A stretch of DNA of 64,000 nt from an uncultured Clostridia bacterium (lineage in GTDB: Bacteria; Bacillota; Clostridia; UBA1381). Made by a program: the position numbers and the translations under genes. The DNA is taken from assembly GCA_934454145.1 (NCBI GenBank), contig CAKSFT010000002.1:186001-250000 (forward strand), in the 5' to 3' direction. A model generated the notes under the pieces. That model was not told where the DNA came from. It saw only the letters and a program-made list of their open reading frames with translations, and ran no database searches. This document shows, in pieces, positions 22,004 to 29,839 of this stretch (position 1 is its first letter; each line of letters begins with the position of its first letter).

Positions 22004-23719
22004 ATGAGACAGTCGAAAAGTAATAAAAAGAGAGAAACCACAGCTTCGTTGTATTTGCGTTTGAGCAGAGACGATAATCTGGAGGGCGAAAGCTACAGCA
22101 TAGGAAATCAAAAAAAGCTGCTTACAAAGGTAGCAAAGGAAAAGGGATATACAAACTTATTGATTTATATTGACGATGGTATTTCCGGCGTAACAATGAA
22201 TAGACCTGACTATATCAGAATGATTGAAGATTTTGAAAATAATAAATCTTCTGCACTGTTTGTAAAAGACCTTTCCCGTATAGGCCGAAACTATATTGAG
22301 GTTGGAAAACTGACAGAGGAATTTCTACCTGAACACGATATACGCCTTGTTGCTGTATCAGATAATATAGATACAACAGAGGGCGAAAACGAACTTGCAC
22401 CTATTAAAAATCTTTTCAATGAATGGTATGCACGTGATATAAGTAAAAAGCGTCGTATCAGCAATAAGATTAAGGGTAATTCAGGTGAGCCGCTTTCAAC
22501 ACCACCTTATGGGTATATGAAAAATCCCGACGATAAAAAGACTTGGCTTATTGATGAAGAAGCTGCAAGCGTTGTCCGCAGGATATTCAGTATGTACTTA
22601 CAGGATTTTGGAACAGAACAAATCGCTGTAACTTTTGAGCAGGAACAGATATTAACCCCTGTTCATTATTGGGCAAGTAAAGGAATAAGGAAACCGCATA
22701 AGAAAATAAGCGAAAATCCTTATGCTTGGAACTCGTCAACAGTAGTAAAGATACTTAATACACAAGAGTATTGCGGCGATATAATCAATTTCAAAACTTA
22801 TTCAAAGTCATACAAGAATAAAAAGCGTATAGCGAACGATCCTGAAAACATTGTAACTTTCAAAGATGTTAACCCTGCAATTATTGAAAGGGCTGTATAT
22901 GAGAAGATACAAGAAAAACGGGGCAAGGTTAGAAAACGCAAAAAAGCAGACGGCGAAAAGAATATGTTTTCCGGCTTGCTTATATGTGCGGACTGTGGAA
23001 GCAATCTCAATTTTCATTTCAATCAAGGCAACAAAGAAATTACATACTTTAATTGCACAGGGTATAACAGAGGTAAAAGAAAGATTTGTGAATCCTCTCA
23101 TTATATCCGTACAGATTTTCTTGAACAGGTTGTACTTGGAGAAATCCGAAGATTGACAAGGTTTGCAACAAAGTATGAAAATGCTTTTGCAAAACTTGTT
23201 ATGGGTAGCTCCTTAAAATCTGCTGAACAGGAAATGCAATTCAAGGAAAGCGAACTCAAAAAGCTGCAAGCAAGAGATAAAGAACTTGACATCTTGTTTG
23301 AAAAGATATACGAGGACAACGCAATGGGTAAAATCTCTGATGATAGATTTGCGAAACTTTCCGTAAAGTATGAGGACGAGCAAAAAGCCGTCAATGAAAA
23401 GATGCAAAACCTTAAAGACGAAATCTCAAACGGCAAGAGCAAAAATGTTTCAACGGATATGTTTATTGCTACGGTGCAAAAGTACACAAGAGCAAAAAAA
23501 CTCACTCCGCAAATGCTGAATGAGCTTATTGACAAGATTGAGGTTTACCAATCTGAAAAGATTGACGGTAAGACAGTACAAAGACTTAAAATACATTACA
23601 CTTGCATAGGAACTCTTGAAATTCCTGATATGGATTTGATACCTGAAAACAATGTTAAAATCCATACAAGACAAGGTGTAGATGTTCACTTTGACACAAG
23701 AGCCTGTGTAGCAGTATGA
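22004..23719 (+). CDS. Large serine recombinase (TnpX type)
   Basis: This 571-residue recombinase is of the Tn4451/Tn1549 transposon type. The resolvase domain has the nucleophile Ser21 in LYLRLSRDD and the LSRIGRNY segment with catalytic arginines. The Recombinase domain follows (about 175-300; PPYGYMKNPDDKKTW, ILNTQEYCGDI), then a zinc ribbon (ICADCGSNLNF...FNC...C, about 325-365), a coiled coil (about 395-465) and a C-terminal DUF4368-like tail. All catalytic residues seem intact, in contrast to the homologue at 7431-8198. GGAAAGGAGG precedes the ATG. It marks the right end of the second mobile region. Confidence 0.95.
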   Translation: MRQSKSNKKRETTASLYLRLSRDDNLEGESYSIGNQKKLLTKVAKEKGYTNLLIYIDDGISGVTMNRPDYIRMIEDFENNKSSALFVKDLSRIGRNYIEVGKLTEEFLPEHDIRLVAVSDNIDTTEGENELAPIKNLFNEWYARDISKKRRISNKIKGNSGEPLSTPPYGYMKNPDDKKTWLIDEEAASVVRRIFSMYLQDFGTEQIAVTFEQEQILTPVHYWASKGIRKPHKKISENPYAWNSSTVVKILNTQEYCGDIINFKTYSKSYKNKKRIANDPENIVTFKDVNPAIIERAVYEKIQEKRGKVRKRKKADGEKNMFSGLLICADCGSNLNFHFNQGNKEITYFNCTGYNRGKRKICESSHYIRTDFLEQVVLGEIRRLTRFATKYENAFAKLVMGSSLKSAEQEMQFKESELKKLQARDKELDILFEKIYEDNAMGKISDDRFAKLSVKYEDEQKAVNEKMQNLKDEISNGKSKNVSTDMFIATVQKYTRAKKLTPQMLNELIDKIEVYQSEKIDGKTVQRLKIHYTCIGTLEIPDMDLIPENNVKIHTRQGVDVHFDTRACVAV

Positions 23720-23735
23720 AACATATACGGCACAA

Positions 23736-23783
23736 AAAACGAGTGTTCTCATAGAACTTCTTAAATCCTGTAAGAACACTCGG
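23736..23783 (-). terminator. Terminator of tRNA-Pro
   Basis: On the minus strand CGAGTGTTCT pairs with AGAACACTCG and is followed by T6. It lies just after the tRNA, so this side is original chromosome. Confidence 0.8.
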
Positions 23784-23785
23784 TA

Positions 23786-23861
23786 TGGTCGGAGTGACAG
23801 GACTTGAACCTGCGGCCCCTTGACCCCCAGTCAAGTGCGCTACCACCTGCGCTACACCCCG
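23786..23861 (-). tRNA. tRNA-Pro (GGG)
   Basis: Minus-strand cloverleaf of 76 nt with encoded CCA. The acceptor CGGGGTG pairs with CACTCCG (one G-T pair). The anticodon stem CTTGA/TCAAG encloses CTGGGGG, anticodon GGG. Confidence 0.97.
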
Positions 23862-23948
23862 ATAAAACTTACGAAATAGATTATACCACTCATTTTACCT
23901 CTTGTCAAGTTTTTTTTACAAGATAATTTGGAAATTTTAAAAAAAACC

Positions 23949-23977
23949 TTGACAAAAACACCAAAATGAGATATAAT
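23949..23977 (+). promoter_or_regulatory. Sigma-A promoter of rpsF operon
   Basis: TTGACA (23949-23954) and TATAAT (23972-23977), exact hexamers, 17-nt spacer. The leader that follows has a GC-rich hairpin (CCCGGGA/TCCCGGG, about 24004-24022) that could bind S6:S18 for autoregulation. Confidence 0.85.
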
Positions 23978-24050
23978 ATTTTAGTCTGAAAAGACATTCC
24001 TTGCCCGGGAGCGGTTTCCCGGGACATAAGTCCATGAGGAGGTGCAAAAG

Positions 24051-24353
24051 ATGGCTGAAAAAATTTTGAACAGCTATGAAACAATTTTTATCATTGATGC
24101 AAGTCTTGATGAGGAATCTGTTAAAGGATTGCAGGAAAAGTTCACTTCATTGATTGAAAAGAACGGAACCCTTGAATCGGTTGATGAATGGGGAAAGAGA
24201 AGACTCGCTTACGAAATTAATGATAAAACAGAGGGTTTCTATGTTTTGGTTGACTTCAAGGCTGATTCTGAGTTCCCGAAGGAGCTTGACAGACAGTACA
24301 GAATCACAGATGGAATCCTGAGAACAATCATCATTCGTAAGGACGAAGAATAA
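24051..24353 (+). CDS. rpsF: 30S ribosomal protein S6
   Basis: S6 binds S18 and 16S rRNA in the small-subunit platform. The protein is 100 residues with the typical YETIFIIDASL start, WGKRRLAYEIND near the middle and the YRITDGILRTIIIRKDE end. ATG 24051 is used, preceded by GAGGAGG; a GTG at 24042 lies on that site. It is the first gene of the conserved rpsF-ssb-rpsR operon, behind a consensus promoter. Confidence 0.97.
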   Translation: MAEKILNSYETIFIIDASLDEESVKGLQEKFTSLIEKNGTLESVDEWGKRRLAYEINDKTEGFYVLVDFKADSEFPKELDRQYRITDGILRTIIIRKDEE

Positions 24354-24390
24354 TCACCGTATTTTTCAGGAAAAGAAAGTGGTGTGAATT

Positions 24391-24843
24391 ATGAACAAAG
24401 TTTTCTTGATGGGCAGACTTACTGCCGACCCGGAACTTCGCCAGACTCCGACAGGGGTTGCTGTGACAAGCTTCACAATTGCTGTGGACAGAAGATTCTC
24501 CAAAGACGGTCAAAGGCAGTCTGATTTTATCAGATGTACGGCTTGGCGCCAGCAGAGTGAATTTATCTGCAAATATTTCAGAAAAGGCAGCATGATATGC
24601 GTTATCGGCAATATCCAGACAAGAAGCTGGGACGGCGCTGACGGCAAAAAGCAGTATGCGACAGATGTTGTTGTGGACGAAGTTTACTTTACAGGTTCAA
24701 AATCCGAAACGGGCACAGCGGGTGCCGGCGGGAACAGTTATTCTCAGCCGTCGCAGCCACAACAGGGTGCAGTGCCGGATTTTGACAGTTTTGATGCCAT
24801 GGGCTTTGTTGCCGATGGCTCAGAGGACGATTTACCGTTCTGA
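24391..24843 (+). CDS. ssb: Single-stranded DNA-binding protein
   Basis: This 150-residue SSB has an OB fold (MNKVFLMGRLTADPELRQTP, FTIAVDRRF, TAWRQQSEFICKYFRKGSMI), a Gly/Ser/Gln-rich linker and the acidic tip DDLPF that recruits replication partners. It lies between rpsF and rpsR, the standard Firmicutes arrangement, and is expected to be co-transcribed with them. Confidence 0.97.
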   Translation: MNKVFLMGRLTADPELRQTPTGVAVTSFTIAVDRRFSKDGQRQSDFIRCTAWRQQSEFICKYFRKGSMICVIGNIQTRSWDGADGKKQYATDVVVDEVYFTGSKSETGTAGAGGNSYSQPSQPQQGAVPDFDSFDAMGFVADGSEDDLPF

Positions 24844-24880
24844 TTTGTAAAAGATAAAGATTGTAAAGGAGGTTTTTTTC

Positions 24881-25126
24881 ATGTCTGAAAAAACAGAAAG
24901 ACCTATGAAGACAAGACGTGCAAAGAAAAAGGTTTGCATATTCTGCGTTGACAAGGTTGAACATATTGATTATAAAGACACAGGCAGATTGAGAAGATAT
25001 ATCTCGGAGCGTGGAAAGATTGTACCGAGACGTATCAGCGGCAACTGTGCAAAGCACCAAAGACAACTTACTGTTGCTATCAAAAGGGCAAGACAGATTG
25101 CTTTGCTGCCTTTCGTTGCTGAATAA
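24881..25126 (+). CDS. rpsR: 30S ribosomal protein S18
   Basis: This 81-residue S18 has the hallmark DYKDTGRLRRYISERGKIVP and the RRISGNCAKHQRQLTVAIKR segment. A strong AAGGAGG site precedes the ATG. It is the last gene of the operon. S18 pairs with S6, and its N-terminus is the classical RimI substrate (a RimI-like gene lies at the start of the window). Confidence 0.97.
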   Translation: MSEKTERPMKTRRAKKKVCIFCVDKVEHIDYKDTGRLRRYISERGKIVPRRISGNCAKHQRQLTVAIKRARQIALLPFVAE

Positions 25127-25215
25127 TAAAAAATCGTCCCTTCGTTTGGCATATAGTGATAAGGAAGTATTGAATTTGTTGTTATCTGCCGATAAGCAGG
25201 GTGTAAAATGAAAAC

Positions 25216-25252
25216 ACGCATATCACTTTTTGAGGTGGTATGCGTATTTTTC
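25216..25252 (+). terminator. Terminator of rpsF operon
   Basis: ACGCATATCAC pairs with GTGGTATGCGT (one G-T pair), followed by ATTTTTC. Confidence 0.8.
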
Positions 25253-25415
25253 GTTGCATCAAATTTTATCTAAATTCTTATCGTTATATATGAGCATTTA
25301 AGTGTTAAAAAAGCCTTGTTTTATGATGATGTGTCAAAGTATCCCGGGGGGACAATGGATAAAAATTATCACTCCGAGATATGGATTCCGATAAGAAAAA
25401 CAAAATAATGAAAGT

Positions 25416-25455
25416 ATGGGACAAGGCAAAATGGGTTCATTTTGCCTTGTCCCAT
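25416..25455. terminator. 18-bp perfect inverted repeat between convergent operons
   Basis: The 18-bp arm starting ATGGGACAAGGC (25416-25433) pairs fully with 25438-25455 around 4 nt. T-runs are weak on both sides, but the position after trmB suggests a terminator. The 336 nt between rpsR and trmB otherwise hold only the rpsF-operon terminator. Confidence 0.45.
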
Positions 25456-25462
25456 TGTCTGT

Positions 25463-26113
25463 TCAGCTTGTCCAGCCCAGGTATGATGCCTCGACACGGT
25501 ATATCGGCATGCCCTGTTCGGCAAAGCGGGTTTCGTATTCTGTCATTATATTCCCCTCAAATGCAGAGTTGTGCAGGTCAAAGGTAATGTTTTGCATCTT
25601 AAAGTTTTCTGCCGCAAATGAATTGAGCGAAAACTCAAAAAGCGCCTTGTTGTCGGTTTTGAAGAAAATGAAATCGCCGTTTCTGAGCAGTTTTTTGTAA
25701 ATGTCCAGAAAGTTCTTGTGCGTCAGACGGCGCTTTGCTTGTTTGTTCTTTTTCCACGGGTCGGAAAAGTTGAGATATATGCGTGAAATTTCATATGGAA
25801 CAAAATAATCTTCAAGCTTGCCCGCGTCGGCAATTATAAACCGCACATTTGAAAGCCCGAGCGCTGTCGCTTTTTCCAGGGCAATAACCAAGACATCGGG
25901 CACCACATCTATGGCGATGTAGTTGACATCGGGGTTTTTCAGCGCGGTTTCGGTAATGAATTTGCCCTTGCCGCAGCCGATTTCGATGTGAATGGGGTTG
26001 TCGTTTGAAAAAACAACATTCCATTTTCCTTTATAATTTTCGGGTTCTTTTATCCACAGGCTTTCGCATTTTTCCAAACGCTCGGCACAGTGTTTCTTTT
26101 TTCTCATTCTCAT
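25463..26113 (-). CDS. trmB: tRNA (guanine-N7)-methyltransferase
   Basis: TrmB makes m7G46 in tRNA with S-adenosylmethionine. The protein is 216 residues, normal length. The SAM site IHIEIGCGKGKFITE is near residue 45, followed by AIDVVPDV and the conserved catalytic/tRNA-binding SDPWKKNKQAKRRL near 120. The C-terminal TEYETRF motif is also present. It lies 18 nt after the DAHP synthase gene on the same strand, probably the same transcript, though the functions are unrelated. Confidence 0.96.
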   Translation of the reverse strand: MRMRKKKHCAERLEKCESLWIKEPENYKGKWNVVFSNDNPIHIEIGCGKGKFITETALKNPDVNYIAIDVVPDVLVIALEKATALGLSNVRFIIADAGKLEDYFVPYEISRIYLNFSDPWKKNKQAKRRLTHKNFLDIYKKLLRNGDFIFFKTDNKALFEFSLNSFAAENFKMQNITFDLHNSAFEGNIMTEYETRFAEQGMPIYRVEASYLGWTS

Positions 26114-26131
26114 GGCTTATTCTCCCGAAAA

Positions 26132-27160
26132 TCACAGCAAATCCGCAATGTCATATATGAGTCTTTCGGATTTTTCCCAGCCCAGACACGGGTCTGTTAT
26201 GGATTTGCCGTATACATTTCCGTCGATCTTCTGCGCACCGTCTTCAATATAGCTTTCAATCATGAAGCCCTTGACCATGCTCTTTATTTCGGCACTGTGA
26301 CGGCAACTGTGAAGAACCTCTTTGCAGATTCTGATTTGTTCAAGATACTGCTTGCCGGAATTTGCATGGTTTGCGTCGATGATTGCCGCAACATTTTTCA
26401 GGTTCTTTTCGCAGTACATTTTGTAGAGGAGAATCAGGTCTTCATAATGATAGTTGGGGAGGGATTCGCCGTGCTTGTTTACATAACCGCGCAAAATGGC
26501 GTGGGCATAGGGGTTCCCTTCACTTTCAACCTCCCAGCCGCGGTATATAAATGTGTGCGCGTGCTGTGCTGCAAGGATTGAATTAAGCATTACCGAAAGG
26601 TCGCCGGCGGTCGGGTTTTTCATGCCGACGGGGATATCCATGCCGCTGCATGTAAGGCGGTGCTGCTGGTCTTCCACAGACCTTGCGCCGACCGCGACAT
26701 ATGACAGTATGTCAGAGAGGTATCTGAAGTTTTCGGGGTATAACATTTCGTCCGCACCGAAGAACCCGGTTTCTTTTGCAACGCGTGTGTGCAGGTTTCT
26801 TATGGAAATTATGCCCTGCAGCATGTCAGATTTTGCGTTGGGGTCGGGCTGGTGAACCATGCCTTTGTAGCCGTCGCCGGTGGTGCGCGGTTTGTTTGTA
26901 TATACGCGCGGAATGATTGTTATTTTGTCCTTTACCTTTTCCTGAACCTCGGCGAGGCGGTAAACATAGTCCATCACCGAATCCTCTTTGTCCGCAGAGC
27001 ATGGCCCGATTATAAGCAGAAATTTGTCCGACTCACCGCTGAATATCTTTTTTATTTCAACATCGCGTGCTTCCTTTTTCTTTTGGAGTTCATAAGGAAC
27101 CGGAAATTCTTCTTTGATTTCCATTGGAATCGGTAATTTTCTTTTGAAATTCATTGACAT
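26132..27160 (-). CDS. 3-deoxy-7-phosphoheptulonate synthase (DAHP synthase, class I)
   Basis: This enzyme condenses PEP with erythrose 4-phosphate, the first step of the shikimate pathway. The protein is 342 residues; ATG 27160 is chosen because AAGGAGAG lies upstream, not the longer frame to 27277. Active-site motifs are typical of the AroF/G/H group: LLIIGPCSADKEDS, YTNKPRTTGDGYKG, DQQHRLTCSGMDIPVGMKN and IDANHANSGK. The N-terminal extension typical of this group is present. The exact isoform and feedback inhibitor cannot be read with confidence. No T-box or other leader was seen. Confidence 0.93.
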   Translation of the reverse strand: MSMNFKRKLPIPMEIKEEFPVPYELQKKKEARDVEIKKIFSGESDKFLLIIGPCSADKEDSVMDYVYRLAEVQEKVKDKITIIPRVYTNKPRTTGDGYKGMVHQPDPNAKSDMLQGIISIRNLHTRVAKETGFFGADEMLYPENFRYLSDILSYVAVGARSVEDQQHRLTCSGMDIPVGMKNPTAGDLSVMLNSILAAQHAHTFIYRGWEVESEGNPYAHAILRGYVNKHGESLPNYHYEDLILLYKMYCEKNLKNVAAIIDANHANSGKQYLEQIRICKEVLHSCRHSAEIKSMVKGFMIESYIEDGAQKIDGNVYGKSITDPCLGWEKSERLIYDIADLL

Positions 27161-27182
27161 TTTGTGTTCTCTCCTTTTTCTT

Positions 27183-27219
27183 TTATAAAACAGGGTGTTG
27201 CCCATAAAAAGCAGCACCC
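27183..27219 (-). terminator. Terminator after RpiB-like gene
   Basis: On the minus strand GGGTGCTGC pairs with GCAACACCC (one G-T pair), followed by TGTTTTAT. Confidence 0.65.
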
Positions 27220-27234
27220 CTTGAAAATATCTTG

Positions 27235-27873
27235 TCAGTTCAGCAAAGATTTGACATAATCTGCGATTTTGTCGCATTTGCAGTTTGCAAAGAACAAATC
27301 TTTAAAGTTTTCTCCGCTGATTGCGCCGACAACCAAATCTTTGTCAAGCTTTGGGAGAATGTCAAGCAAATCTCTGTGCGTGACTTCCTTCACCTTGTCA
27401 AGAATCTTTTTGTTGCGCTGTTCGGGTTCTACTCTTTCTTTTGGATATCCGCCGCCGCCCGGGGCAGAAAACAGTTTTTCAAAGGTATACTGAAGGTTGA
27501 GCTCGGCACCCCAGCCAAAACCTTGTGCATAAGGCATTGCAATTGCATTGCCATCGTTTACCTGTGAGAACAGATATGCGTCCAGCGGTGAGGTTACATG
27601 TCCGCACAAAACCTTTGGAAAAGAGTTGCACGCAAGCATTGCGCCTTCGCCTGTGCCGCAGCCTGTCACAACAAAATCCGCCGCACCCGAATTTATCAGG
27701 ATTGCGGTGAGAATGCCGACCTGTACATAAGTAAGCTGGTTTTTGTCATCGGCAGAATACATGCCGTAATTAAAGACCTCGTGTCCCAAAGGCTCGCAGA
27801 CCTTTTTGAGTGTGTCATATATGATGCCGTTTTTAGCCGCCTGGCTGTTTTCGTTTATAAGTGCTATTTTCAT
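27235..27873 (-). CDS. RpiB/LacA/LacB family sugar-phosphate isomerase
   Basis: This 212-residue protein starts at ATG 27873, with GAAAGGA upstream. The core matches the RpiB/LacAB fold: MKIALINENSQAAKNGIIYD, FVVTGCGTGEGAMLACNSFP with the catalytic cysteine region, and GHVTSPLDAYLFSQ. It is longer than classical RpiB (about 150 residues) because of a C-terminal helical extension. It probably isomerises ribose 5-phosphate or a related sugar phosphate; substrate is not determined. It is a single-gene transcript with its own terminator. Confidence 0.9.
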   Translation of the reverse strand: MKIALINENSQAAKNGIIYDTLKKVCEPLGHEVFNYGMYSADDKNQLTYVQVGILTAILINSGAADFVVTGCGTGEGAMLACNSFPKVLCGHVTSPLDAYLFSQVNDGNAIAMPYAQGFGWGAELNLQYTFEKLFSAPGGGGYPKERVEPEQRNKKILDKVKEVTHRDLLDILPKLDKDLVVGAISGENFKDLFFANCKCDKIADYVKSLLN

Positions 27874-28023
27874 AAAAAAAACAATCCTTTCCGAAATTTC
27901 TCCAATAAATATTATATCAAATTCTGACGCTCTTTTCAATAGTAATTTTGCGATATTATTTTGCTTTTTAGACTTTGCTTATGGTAAATTTATATACATA
28001 TAAAAATTTTTTTCGGATATGTG

Positions 28024-28052
28024 TTGCAAATCAAGATTGTTTGATGTATAAT
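28024..28052 (+). promoter_or_regulatory. Promoter of riboflavin transporter transcript
   Basis: TTGCAA (28024-28029), 17-nt spacer, TATAAT (28047-28052), just upstream of the FMN riboswitch. Confidence 0.7.
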
Positions 28053-28062
28053 ATATGAGATG

Positions 28063-28170
28063 TATCTTCGGGGCAGAGTGCAATTCTCTACCGGCGGTTA
28101 AAGTCCGCGAGCGTTTGCTGATTCGGTGAAATTCCGAAACCGACGGTTACAGTCCGGATGGAAGAAGACG
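28063..28170 (+). promoter_or_regulatory. FMN riboswitch (RFN element)
   Basis: Conserved RFN blocks appear in order: ATCTTCGGGGCAGAGTG, CTACCGGCGGTTAAAGTCC, GATTCGGTGAAATTCCG, CCGACGGTTACAGTCCGGAT and GAAGAAGA. Binding of FMN should favour the terminator at 28219-28245 and shut off ribU. Confidence 0.97.
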
Positions 28171-28218
28171 AAAGCTTTTTTTGATTCGCCGGCATGCCGG
28201 GAATTTTTGAAATGCTGA

Positions 28219-28245
28219 GAACCCCGTGTTATACGGGGTTTTTTG
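28219..28245 (+). terminator. Riboswitch-controlled terminator
   Basis: ACCCCGTG/TACGGGGT hairpin followed by T6, between the FMN aptamer and ribU. Confidence 0.88.
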
Positions 28246-28305
28246 TTGAGTAAAAGCAGGCTGTTGAGGGATACATACAAATAAAATATTTTGGAGGGAC
28301 AAATC

Positions 28306-28878
28306 ATGAACAAAAAAACGAAACATGCAGTGACCACGGGTATTCTCTCGGCGGCGGCTTTTGTGCTGATGTTTTTCTCGGTATCTTTGCCGTTTTTGCC
28401 GCCTTTTTTGAAGATTGACCTGTCAAATGTGCCGATAATGATATGCGGTTTTGCACTGGGGCCGGCCGCAGGGATTGCGGCGGCTTTCATAAAAGCCGCA
28501 CTGCAGCTTCTTGTCAGTACAACCGGGGGCGTGGGGGAGCTTGCGGATTTCCTGTGCGCGGCGGCACTGACGGGCGTGTCCGCATTGTTTTACAAGAGGC
28601 AAAAATCCTTTAAGAATGCGCTTATCGGATGTGTGCTCGGCATGGTGGCGATGATTATTATGGCATGCATTGCAAACAGATTTTTGCTGATTCCGGCATA
28701 TTCAAAATTTATGCCGCTTGAAGAAATATTCAATCTTTGTAAAGCGATAAACCCGTATATAGAGGGAATGAAGGGGTATATCCTGTTTGGTGTTGTGCCG
28801 TTTAATATCATAAAAGGCTTTGTGATATCTCTTTTGACAGTTTTGCTTTATAAAAAAATATCCAAACTTATTAAATAA
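28306..28878 (+). CDS. ribU: Riboflavin transporter RibU (ECF S component)
   Basis: This 190-residue integral membrane protein has about six helices and the ECF S-component pattern: KTKHAVTTGILSAAAFVLMF at the N-terminus, LPPFLKIDLSNVPIMICGF, then the Gly/Ala-rich third segment. S components bind the vitamin and use a shared EcfAAT energising module encoded elsewhere. Riboflavin specificity follows from the FMN riboswitch directly upstream and the DLSNVP motif common in RibU. ATG 28306 has TTGGAGGG upstream. Confidence 0.95.
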   Translation: MNKKTKHAVTTGILSAAAFVLMFFSVSLPFLPPFLKIDLSNVPIMICGFALGPAAGIAAAFIKAALQLLVSTTGGVGELADFLCAAALTGVSALFYKRQKSFKNALIGCVLGMVAMIIMACIANRFLLIPAYSKFMPLEEIFNLCKAINPYIEGMKGYILFGVVPFNIIKGFVISLLTVLLYKKISKLIK

Positions 28879-28979
28879 TACTTGATTTAGGGGATAGTAT
28901 AGTATATAATAAAAAGGATTTGAAAAATTATGATGGCAAAAGGGGAAAACTCCGTAATGCAGGAAAAGGAGATAAACAA

Positions 28980-29477
28980 ATGGATTCTGTTGTAAAGAGT
29001 ATTGTTGACATGTTTGGCGGAAGTGTGCCAAAGGAATTGATTGTGTTTGTGGTTTCGATGATACCGATTCTGGAGCTGCGCGGAAGCATACTTGCCGCCG
29101 GATTTTTGAAAATGCAGTTTCTTTCCACCTTTATAATTGCCGTCATCGGCAATTTTCTGCCGATACCTTTTATTTTGCTTTTTATAGACAAGATTTTTGG
29201 GTGGCTGAAGAAAACACGGCTGAAGAAAACCGTGGAAAAGATGGAGGCGCGCGCGCTTTCAAAATCAGACCAGATAAAAAAATACGGCAAATGGGGGCTG
29301 TTTTTGTTTGTTGCGATTCCTCTGCCGGGCACGGGGGCATGGACGGGAAGCCTTGTGGCATCGCTCTTGAGAATGAAGATAAAGGATTCCATTTTCCCGA
29401 TATTTATGGGGATTGTCACTGCCGGGCTGATTATGTCGCTTTTGTCCTTCGGCATTATAAAGCAGCTTTTGCCATAA
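28980..29477 (+). CDS. COG2426 small membrane protein (putative multidrug export family)
   Basis: This is a 165-residue membrane protein of the Sm_multidrug_ex family. Several hydrophobic segments surround the conserved SMIPILELRGSILAAG and the FVAIPLPGTGAWTGSLVASL motif. ATG 28980 is used, with AAAAGGAGATAAAC upstream; the longer frame to 28920 is less likely. It is 100 nt after ribU and may be on the same transcript. The transport substrate is not known, and the family name is not proof of drug export. Confidence 0.88.
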   Translation: MDSVVKSIVDMFGGSVPKELIVFVVSMIPILELRGSILAAGFLKMQFLSTFIIAVIGNFLPIPFILLFIDKIFGWLKKTRLKKTVEKMEARALSKSDQIKKYGKWGLFLFVAIPLPGTGAWTGSLVASLLRMKIKDSIFPIFMGIVTAGLIMSLLSFGIIKQLLP

Positions 29478-29495
29478 AATTGAAAGAACATAAGG

Positions 29496-29536
29496 AATAT
29501 TGCGGCAAAGAGCATGTTTTGCCGCAATATTTTTGA
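29496..29536 (+). terminator. Terminator after the COG2426 gene
   Basis: AATATTGCGGCAAA pairs with TTTTGCCGCAATATT, followed by TTTTG. Confidence 0.88.
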
Positions 29537-29567
29537 TGATGAAAACAGTAAAATATCAACAAAAGAC

Positions 29568-29596
29568 TTGAAATTTATGCCGTTTGATACTATAAT
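29568..29596 (+). promoter_or_regulatory. Promoter of the ligase cluster
   Basis: TTGAAA (29568-29573), 17-nt spacer, TATAAT (29591-29596). About 240 nt of leader follow before the first large gene. Confidence 0.7.
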
Positions 29597-29603
29597 AGTA
29601 TTA

Positions 29604-29655
29604 TATATATATGTAAATTCTAAAATCAGTGTTTTATAATTTACATATATATCTG
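29604..29655 (+). repeat. Hairpin in leader of ligase cluster
   Basis: ATATATATGTAAATT pairs with AATTTACATATATAT across about 20 nt. It is immediately downstream of the promoter. Confidence 0.6.
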
Positions 29656-29669
29656 AAGAGGAGTTTGAC

Positions 29670-29732
29670 ATGAAGGTTTTTCGTGCCGGTCTCCGTCGGA
29701 TTCAATTGCCCGTAAAAACTTCCCCGCTTTGA
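29670..29732 (+). CDS. Candidate 20-residue leader peptide
   Basis: ATG 29670 follows GAAGAGGAG with ideal spacing and opens a 20-codon frame ending at TGA 29730-29732. The peptide is basic, with Arg at 5, 9 and 10 and Lys at 2 and 16. A hairpin lies before it (29604-29655) and another after it (AAATCTCTTATC with GATAAGAGAAATTT, about 29756-29795), which is the layout of an attenuator. It is upstream of the ATP-grasp gene. No clear terminator U-run is seen, so regulation could be translational. Coding is plausible, not proven. Confidence 0.4.
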   Translation: MKVFRAGLRRIQLPVKTSPL

Positions 29733-29839
29733 CGGGTGGCGCATATGGGCAAAAAAATCTCTTATCATTTCTTGCCCTGCGGATAAGAGAAATTTCATTA
29801 CTGTTTGTGCCGGTGCAGGGCGGCGGAATGGAGATTTTT

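Larger units (their letters stand above)
11070..23719. mobile_element. Decayed conjugative/mobilisable region with intact TnpX-type end
   Basis: This AT-rich region lies between attR of the first element and tRNA-Pro. It includes a rolling-circle Rep gene, XRE regulators, a chimeric gene holding a piece of a VirB6/TrbL-like conjugation protein, BlaR1 parts, and a terminal module of sigma factor, HTH protein, TnpW-like protein and large serine recombinase. No relaxase, coupling protein or VirB4 is present, so self-transfer is lost. I could not define the exact ends; the right end must lie between the recombinase stop and the tRNA-Pro terminator at about 23736. It may be two nested elements. 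Confidence 0.65.

Noticed and set aside
22004..23719. Possible inverted-repeat ends of the TnpX-type element near 23720-23735 and 11005-11069
   Set aside because: I compared the two edges by eye and found no convincing matching ends, so the element boundaries are left open.
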